Below are positions 49,223-55,235 of a DNA stretch of 55,235 nt, in pieces (position 1 is the stretch's first letter; each line of letters opens with the position of its first letter). The stretch comes from Phytomonas francai (lineage: Eukaryota; Euglenozoa; Kinetoplastea; Trypanosomatida; Trypanosomatidae): assembly GCA_001766655.1 (NCBI GenBank), contig MJCC01000014.1, positions 475,599 through 530,833 on the forward strand, in the 5' to 3' direction. Below the pieces are notes generated by a model that saw only the letters and a program-made list of their open reading frames with translations, did not search any database and was not told where the DNA came from. The position numbers and the translations under genes are program-made.

Positions 49223-50602
49223 TGCCTCGTAGTGGTGGCACACCAGAAATGTTTGTACACTTCACTACAGGACCTCGTGGTTATCTTTGCCATAAGGGAT
49301 AAGGCTAATGATGTTCTTTGCTATTCCGTGGGCTCAGCCTACTTGAGTGGGCTGCCCGTGGTGATAGTTGGCTATCAGATGGACTATCGTGGATTTCTAT
49401 CCAAGTTCGACTTCATGGAGAGGGCCATTAATAATACGGGAATGTAACCACACGACGTGGTTATTGTAATAGATTCCGACACGATTTTCACGGGTGAGGA
49501 CATTCACCCGTTCCTCGATCGCTTCATCGCGAAGTCCGCAGCGAGGCCGGAGGAGCTGGACGCGCTCGCGGTGCGGCAGGGCCCTGCGATGGCACCGGTT
49601 TTACTTAGTGCGGAGGTTGGCTGTTGGGCACCAGACGTATTCCGAAGCATATTCCATTGCGAAGTGGTGTTTGGAGTTGTTTATGAACAAATGCAGAAGT
49701 ATGCTCGCGCGCACCCAGAGCACGGGCTCATCTTTCCCTTTGAATTATCGCCGCAACACTATCGGAACTCGGGTGTTGTGGTCGCCCGTGCGTGGGCATA
49801 CAGGGAGTTCTTGCAGAAGGCGGTCAATTTAACAAAAACACAATCTGCAAAATTCAATGCTCTGGAAATATGGGACTGCGATCAGTCCGCTTCTAAGGCG
49901 CTGTACCTGAATCTCTTAGAATGGGAGGTGGAGAAGGATGTTTTCTCGATGCCATTAAATGAGCGACAGACAGTGCAGTCCCCCTACGGTGTGCGTGCAG
50001 GATTCCTTGGATTAGACCACGCCAATACGCTTTCGTCTCTTTCTTCGTTAGGTCTAAGATTCCTAACTGAGCTGAACGATGAGCGTTGGGCTAAGTACTT
50101 CCCAGTGAATGATTCCAAATACCCTCACGCACACAACATAACGGATCTCCACAGTATGAGTCGGTTTGTGGGTGACCTTTACAGGCGAGCGTACGCCGCA
50201 CACGGTGAAGGGATTTACACACAACTGGCGGTGCCCAGGTGGGTTGGCGGGATAAGGGTTCGCGGGAAGACGCACATCCGCCTCACACCGCCACTATGGA
50301 CACCCAAACTACGGCCTATCGACACGGTCAACAATATTACCCGTCATACATTCCCCGTGATTTTGCACGCAGCCGGTCTTGATCCAGGTTTTACAAAGGT
50401 GACACAGGTCGAGTATGGCGCTATCAGTGCGCCGTGGTTCGTGCCGATGGTGCACAGCCGAAAGGCGGAACGCCAGGCCATGCAGTACCTGGCCTCCGAA
50501 CCGTTGTTTCTATCAACCAACAGCTCGATCTTTCGAGACTCTTACTATACAAGATGCGGCTTCCCATATGAAGAGACAATCAAAAAGGTAAAGAGTCTTT
50601 GA
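49223..50602 (+). pseudogene. ESAG3-like glycosyltransferase-type pseudogene
   Basis: The frame reads DLVVIFAIRDKANDVLC, then LSGLPVVIVGYQMDYRGF and FDFMERAINNTGM. A TAA stop (49445-49447) follows, then PHDVVIVIDSDTIFTGEDI, HPFLDRFIAKSA, LSAEVGCWAPDVF, a segment RNSGVVVARAWAYREFL, and WDCDQSASKALYLNLLEWEV. This is the layout of the trypanosome ESAG3 family, which resembles procollagen-lysine glycosyltransferases; DSD is the DxD-type nucleotide-sugar site. The reading frame is the same on both sides of the TAA, so one base change could have made it. The part after the stop has no ATG before the DxD motif. At the 5' end an in-frame TGA at 49220-49222 cuts off the expected N terminus and signal peptide. 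Hence I call a pseudogene. Family identification is from memory and fairly good. Confidence 0.75.
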
Positions 50603-51780
50603 GGAGTTTGTTTTTACGATATGTAGACTATCCCGATTATATACACTATCCAGCCTCTCATACGCCTTTCTGAGGGGGGTCACCATGCTGGGCAATCCGT
50701 GCAGAAGGAAATGCTTTTTTTTGACTGGGGCCCGCGAAGGTAATATACATACGAGGCAGATTCTAGGCCACCCTTCTGTTTTTTTTTGTACATGCGCACA
50801 GGATCCCACACTATTGGTGATGCTTTTTTTTTCAATTTTACACTCACCTTAACATACGCTACGTAGAGTGTATTCCTCTGGTGGACTTTTTTCATGCTTT
50901 AAGGTCGAACAGGAATTTGATTACTCGATAGAGTGTATCATAGGCTCCCAGAATAAAGTATTCAATTGCCTAGTAGGTAAGGATTGATATCACACAGAAT
51001 ATAGGGTGTGAATTGGGTTAAAAATCTAATAATATCAATTTAAAGGTGATTATTCTTAATGTTTCTTCTTTTACATATTCAATCCTTCTTTGGGAGGCCG
51101 CAGTAACCTCTAAGGTTGTGCTATGTGTGTACGTACCTGTACATACCGCAACTCTTTCTTCGGCTCCCCATCTCTTTTCGAATAACATGGAATACTAGTG
51201 TGATGCTTGGCATTAGCTAATAAAGGACGTCTGTTCACATACGTAGTGTAGCAGTACGCTCCCCCCGATTTTTTTTAAACTTAGGTTTTGTAGTCTCTAC
51301 TACGCTGATTTTGGATGATAGGGACATTTCAGATGAAACAAATGAATGATCCATATTGTCCTTGACAAACAGGTATTCAAAAGCGTGGTTTTACATATAT
51401 TGCTGAATTCACATACTTTTTCCTGGTTAAAAATAGGTAACAAAAACGGAGGGCAAAGGAAGCGAGCAAGACTTTACAGATCCGATACCCATTTAGAATT
51501 TCCTTTAATCCATATATTATACCCCTATATTTTCCTTCTTTAAACGATCGAGCATGCATTGTTTATTTTGTCTGTCTGGCACCAACATGGACCAACCACT
51601 GCATTATGCAGCCCTTTTTCGTTTTCCTAATATACAACCCTTTCCCCTTCTTTTTATCGGTGATAGGTGTAGAGACAAGGTATCTTTTTTTAGCGATACA
51701 AAGGTATTCTCCGTTAGGCAAGGTGTGCATGTGCTTTACACGCATTTGAGACACTGCAATGCGCCCTAGTCGGTGTACCA
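50603..51780. other. Intergenic region, no clear gene
   Basis: About 1.2 kb of AT-rich DNA. The small frames on both strands (for instance 50513-50809 minus, 51346-51543 plus) are not convincing. No RNA gene or element boundary is recognised. Confidence 0.5.
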
Positions 51781-52068
51781 CGGAGTAACACTGGTCTCGC
51801 ACCGGGCCACATGCTTGCGCCCACCGTGTTCGAGTCCCTTGTACCGTACTGCAATCCCGTTGGTTGGGATTCCCTGCTCTTTTTGCAAGTGGAGAGGCTT
51901 GCAGAGGGCATGCGCACCGTGACACCGCCCGTGCGCAGCTTGCAGCAAGGGAAAGGACGTGAGGAGGCGGCGTCGAAAAGGAGGTGGGGATGGGATGCGG
52001 GGCATGAAGCGGAGGACAGGATCTGGAACGGGTTCTATTTCGGGTTAGGGGTGAAGCTACCAGATTGA
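51700..52068 (+). pseudogene. GC-rich gene remnant, family not recognised
   Basis: A GC-rich block stands in AT-rich flanks. On the plus strand one frame reads MLAPTVFESLVPYCNPVGWD, then SLLFLQVERLAEGMRTVTPP, and ends FGLGVKLPD before a TGA (52066-52068). The frame stays open upstream without ATG for at least 30 codons before 51811. A second frame (ending 51769) overlaps its left side, suggesting a frameshifted older gene. The composition is protein-like, but there is no complete gene and I do not recognise the family. The antisense 181-codon frame (51563-52108) is Pro/Arg/Cys-rich and probably a shadow. Low to moderate confidence. Confidence 0.35.
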
Positions 52069-52263
52069 AAGCCAATCGTAAAGCGATATCACCCCCATAG
52101 ATAAACAATGAGCGAACAAGTAAACAGGTGGTGTTGAGGCGGTTTATTTCATAGTATATTTATAGACAGACCTTTGAGGTATCTATAAATGATCTTTCCT
52201 GATTTCTCTACAACTTTTAGTTGAGAAGAAAGAAATTTTATACTTTCTTTTTTTCGTTCACAA

Positions 52264-52311
52264 AGTCTTGCTTTTTTTATACATTCCCTACATCCACTTC
52301 TTTTTCATTAA
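52264..52311 (+). promoter_or_regulatory. Predicted splice acceptor and 5' UTR of the 689-residue gene
   Basis: T-rich tracts (52236-52258) end at CAAAG with AG at 52264-52265, 46 nt before ATG 52312. A second T/C tract lies between. The orphan gene thus seems equipped for trans-splicing like its neighbours. Confidence 0.45.
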
Positions 52312-54381
52312 ATGGAGCCCAATCTAAGCCCAGAGATTCTGGAAAAATTCGCCATACTGGAAAGCTACGTTAAAATTGGGATTATTAATGAGTTGGCAGA
52401 TAAATTTAAGGCAGACCTTCTGGCTAACTTCCCTTTGTTGGAACCAGGGAGCGAGTCTTTGGTTCGAGAGGGTTCAAAACGGACGGAGCAGGAGCTTGAT
52501 ACTATGGAGGACCGCATTGAACCGTGGAAAAGTGAGTCCCGACGGTTACGAACATCAAGGAAACAGGTTCTTGAATCTTTGTGCCCACCGAACAGAGAAA
52601 AAACCATGAGGGCACTGAGAGAACGCTATAACGCGAAAGCACACAATGGCTGCATGACCCCTATGGAGTCTTTGGTTTTGCAGTACCTCTTGTTTGGTAC
52701 GGAGGATATCACTGTCAGGGTGGGGTATCTTGCTCACCTTCTCCTTATGGACGACAAACGGGAGCGGACCCTTTTGCATAACTGGGCGGTCCACGATGAG
52801 TTCCCCCCCTTGGAGCAGGACAACAAGGGCGATTATATTGCCAACCTTATGATCCCACTCTTCCCGGCCCACATGACAGAGTTAAACAATAAGATATTCA
52901 GTCGTTTGACGCAAGCCTTGGAAGGTGGTGGGACCGATGTGTCAACGGAGGATTTCTTAGAGCTTGAGCAGGACATGCGGACTGTCAGCGTGGAGGCCAT
53001 CAGCAACAAGAACAGGCTTCCTGTCACCGACAACAAACTGCAGCCGGCAGCCTCCGAGTTTAAGGCGTTCAAGGCAGAGATGGAGCAATTCCGGAGTGAG
53101 ATGACTCAACAACTGAATCAGATGCAACAGTACTTGATGCAAACACAGCTGCCTCAGGCCCCTATACCGCAGTCTCTTGTTCAACCAACGGCTGAAGGAC
53201 CAAGCGATACACAGGTGGTCACAGGTTCCCCTCCCCTCAGTGAGCAGCTGGCGTGCCGTAACCTAAGTCGGGATGATGAACAGGAAGCCAGCCCTCCCTC
53301 CACAGAAGCATCTGTTCAGGAGAAGATACCCGCAGCTCCATCTTATTTGTATGACTTGCTTGAGTATGGAGTCGAACAAGTAGGTACGCCAGTCTTTTCA
53401 GATGTGATCGAGTATGACATTCAAAAGATGCCATTTGATGCGTCAGGAAAATTGGGAAAAGAACTGCTAGTAAGGGGTATATGGTTTGCTAAGCAAACGT
53501 CGACGAAGCTCAAGAAGATGGCAGCGTGTGCGTGCCTCTTCCTCCATAAGTATCCATATCTAAGGGAGGAGAGCTGTTGCAGAGATCTGAGGCATGATTT
53601 CGACAATGGATTCAACAAACCGATGGAACAGCTCAACACCAACGATCTGATTCAGGATGTAATGCTCCTGGTGTATACTGCAAAGGCCCAATGGTGGCAG
53701 ACCAATCATCACACTGGGAAATCGAGGACTAAAGCTTCGGGATATATGGAAAAATGCATGAGAAGTTTGGGCCTTGATCCTCAGGCCTCAGATGAAGTGC
53801 GTGTTGTACATATGGTCACGCATTGGTTTGACACAAAGGTGATTCTCTATTCAGCCGGTGTGCATCGTTTGAGTGGATTGCCGTACAAGATGGATTTGAC
53901 AGTATTACCCCCAATTAATAAGGACATTGTTGTGCGTATAAGGTCAAATCCTGTAGGGACTGCAAAGGAAGTTATCGTCATTGCCATTCTGAAAGAGCTT
54001 TGCAGATCGGACTATGTGAGATGTTTAGACCCCAAATTCGCAACAAAGATTACACACCTTATTAACTGGGAGAAAATCGCGAAGAAGAAGTGGGCACGGT
54101 ATCATCCTGAGGCAGTATTTCTTACAGGGAAGCCAAGGTTAGTTCCTTCTGAGATTAGCTACGACCTTTTAGACATGGCTAAAGCTTACATTCAGGTGTG
54201 CTTAAGCGATACCGCATACGCCAAGGCTTTGAGCATGAAGCCGGCAAGTGCTAAATCAGTTGCTTTGGCTGCGATGCAATCATTGAAGGAAAGACTTGCC
54301 AAAGGTAAAGTAGACCCCAAAGATAAGATTGAAGATAATGTGGTGTGGAAGGCAGTCAAGGATGCTTGCAGTACTGAATAG
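52312..54381 (+). CDS. Orphan protein (689 residues) with central coiled coil, unknown function
   Basis: This is an intact frame with ATG 52312 and TAG stop. Residues 1-240 are helical and charged, starting MEPNLSPEILEKFAILES. Residues about 245-285 look like a short Gln/Met-rich coiled coil (EMEQFRSEMTQQLNQMQQYL). Residues 285-345 are Pro/Ser/Thr-rich and probably a flexible linker. Residues 345-689 seem globular and mostly helical, with Trp/Cys-containing segments such as AQWWQTNHHTGK and MVTHWFDTKVILYSAG. The end is Lys-rich helix (MQSLKERLAKGKVDPKDK). No signal peptide, membrane segment or catalytic motif is visible. Two helical parts joined by coiled coil and linker recall capsid/Gag-type or structural scaffold proteins, but this is only a resemblance. 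By hand count Arg codons are about half AGA/AGG, unlike PYK, a weak sign of different origin. It sits among broken genes. Confidence 0.75.
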   Translation: MEPNLSPEILEKFAILESYVKIGIINELADKFKADLLANFPLLEPGSESLVREGSKRTEQELDTMEDRIEPWKSESRRLRTSRKQVLESLCPPNREKTMRALRERYNAKAHNGCMTPMESLVLQYLLFGTEDITVRVGYLAHLLLMDDKRERTLLHNWAVHDEFPPLEQDNKGDYIANLMIPLFPAHMTELNNKIFSRLTQALEGGGTDVSTEDFLELEQDMRTVSVEAISNKNRLPVTDNKLQPAASEFKAFKAEMEQFRSEMTQQLNQMQQYLMQTQLPQAPIPQSLVQPTAEGPSDTQVVTGSPPLSEQLACRNLSRDDEQEASPPSTEASVQEKIPAAPSYLYDLLEYGVEQVGTPVFSDVIEYDIQKMPFDASGKLGKELLVRGIWFAKQTSTKLKKMAACACLFLHKYPYLREESCCRDLRHDFDNGFNKPMEQLNTNDLIQDVMLLVYTAKAQWWQTNHHTGKSRTKASGYMEKCMRSLGLDPQASDEVRVVHMVTHWFDTKVILYSAGVHRLSGLPYKMDLTVLPPINKDIVVRIRSNPVGTAKEVIVIAILKELCRSDYVRCLDPKFATKITHLINWEKIAKKKWARYHPEAVFLTGKPRLVPSEISYDLLDMAKAYIQVCLSDTAYAKALSMKPASAKSVALAAMQSLKERLAKGKVDPKDKIEDNVVWKAVKDACSTE

Positions 54382-54584
54382 CTACACCTATATGTTTTTG
54401 CATCCGGAAACTCGAAGACCAATGCTTTATTTTCTTATTATACGTATTTTTTTTCCCATGGACGGAATCTGTAGTGATCTATTCCCTGCCATGGGTTTTT
54501 TTTTTTTCATTATTCGTAATACTAGTAGAGCTTATAATTATTTTTGATAAACAAGTTCATATGCTTATAAATCCCATATTTTGA
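54382..54584. other. 3' flank of the orphan gene
   Basis: Short T-rich spacer. A 7-bp inverted pair CCCATGG/CCATGGG (about 54459 and 54491) with T runs on the outside could form a small hairpin. No terminator function is claimed. The likely 3' UTR of the orphan gene lies here. Confidence 0.4.
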
Positions 54585-54923
54585 TATACTTCTTCCAGAT
54601 CCAATTCCGTCAATGCTGCACGCGATTCTCCTTATAGGCGGGCAGCATTAGACAATAGGTTAGCCAGTGGCGAAAAGGTAAGCCATCCAGAAGAAACACG
54701 GGAGGTGCTTATTGGACCTCGTATAAAATTAACTTATCCGATTCTTTTCAAGTTTTCAGTGATTGGTACAGACTTTTACTTATATATGACATCATCGCAA
54801 TTGTTTGTCAGTATTAACCAGACATTGTATGCCACCACAAATCTTTTCCATCTAAACGCATTTACTGATGCAATAGCACTCAGGAAAAAATCCTCACAGA
54901 AGGATATCTTTTTCTTTTCCTAA
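54585..54923 (+). pseudogene. Possible gene fragment
   Basis: A stop-to-stop frame of about 112 codons has no ATG in its first half. Codons near 54597-54712 read SNSVNAARDSPYRRAALDNR and continue LASGEKVSHPEETREVLIGP, with a composition typical of real protein. After this the frame dissolves into AT-rich random-looking sequence (F, Y, T, S, L). It may be the tail or inner fragment of a decayed gene. Family not recognised. Confidence 0.3.
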
Positions 54924-55235
54924 CCCTGGTAAATGATCCAATTTTTAAAATAAAACACTTGCACCTATCAGTAGCGCTGGGTCACGAACTAGCAGGGCCC
55001 GACCGCGGATTTCTCACTACTTTATACCAAACTCTTTCCTCTTTCTCTTTCTCTTTCTCTTTCTCTTCTTCTTTTTCGTTTTCCTTCGCTCAGCTGGAGG
55101 CCCCCAGACGAGGGCCCCAAGTTGTTTAGTGGGCACCTCTTTACCGCGAAGCACACGGCCACGTGGAGCCACGGACGGTGCAGCAGCAGCTCGCCCGACT
55201 GGCGCCCGACGGGCTCCCGAACGCGTCGCGTGTCG
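54924..55235. other. Right-edge region with GC-rich end
   Basis: The region contains a 45-nt moderately GC-rich piece (about 54974-55020), the strong pyrimidine tract and AG listed separately, and 142 nt of strongly GC-rich DNA to the window edge. No ATG occurs after the AG. Several frames stay open for the last 100-130 nt because of base composition, so I cannot say which, if any, is coding. It may be the 5' UTR of a gene lying beyond the window. Confidence 0.5.
55033..55093 (+). promoter_or_regulatory. TTTCTC-repeat polypyrimidine tract and predicted splice acceptor
   Basis: Several tandem CTTTCT hexamers merge into TTCTTTTTC runs and end at CAG (55091-55093). This is a strong candidate trans-splice acceptor for a plus-strand gene whose start codon is beyond the window. 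Confidence 0.55.

Noticed and set aside
49445..49447. Stop-codon reassignment as an explanation of the TAA
   Set aside because: All other genes in the window end at ordinary TAA, TAG or TGA and have no internal stops, so a nuclear code change is not supported.
51563..52108. 181-codon minus-strand frame
   Set aside because: Pro/Arg/Cys/Ser-rich and partly over AT-rich pyrimidine tracts; most likely the shadow of a GC-rich plus-strand remnant.

Overview
The window looks like a nuclear chromosome segment from a kinetoplastid, most likely a trypanosomatid and possibly a Trypanosoma. The supports are: (i) genes lie in two long head-to-tail blocks that diverge from one point, as in polycistronic transcription units; (ii) no gene shows a need for a cis intron, and most start codons sit 20-110 nt behind a polypyrimidine tract plus AG, as expected for spliced-leader trans-splicing; (iii) the pyruvate kinase is 499 residues with the trypanosomatid-type sequence; (iv) an ESAG3-like gene, a family best known from trypanosomes, is present as a broken copy. 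Standard stop codons are used, and intergenic DNA is AT-rich, often about 1 kb long.

Leftward unit (minus strand, 3-17075), read away from the divergence point at about 17.1-18.3 kb: an SCP/FCP1-type (NIF) phosphatase; a 2536-residue CEP290-like ciliary transition-zone protein; the outer-dynein-arm transport adaptor DAW1/ODA16; a complex I NDUFA5-like subunit with a long tail; a protein with a CCCH zinc finger and a degenerate J-like domain; and ribosomal protein eL30.

The divergent strand-switch region (17076-18323) carries an uninterrupted run of 20 G and a GC-rich patch. It is the likely Pol II start region for both units.

Rightward unit (plus strand, 18324-48692): an 852-residue coiled-coil protein; a kinetoplastid-type protein of unknown function; a GC-mosaic mitochondrial-carrier-like gene; ARL2; an LMBR1-like membrane protein; coatomer zeta; prohibitin 2; a CFAP99-like flagellar protein; branched-chain ketoacid dehydrogenase E1-beta; pyruvate kinase; and a 3326-residue protein of unknown function with nuclear-localisation-like basic clusters.

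The last 6.5 kb (48.7-55.2 kb) has a different character. It holds an ESAG3-like glycosyltransferase pseudogene with one in-frame stop, a GC-rich gene remnant, an intact 689-residue orphan gene with a coiled-coil/Q-rich centre, further gene-like fragments, and a strong predicted splice acceptor leading off the right edge. This looks like an accessory or rearranged chromosome segment. The orphan gene is the best candidate for something undescribed.

Functionally the core genes are mixed, as is usual in such units. Cilium/flagellum (CEP290-like, DAW1, CFAP99-like, ARL2) and mitochondrion (NDUFA5-like, prohibitin 2, BCKDHB, carrier-like) are over-represented. All identifications are by reading motifs and remembered family sequences; no database search was run.
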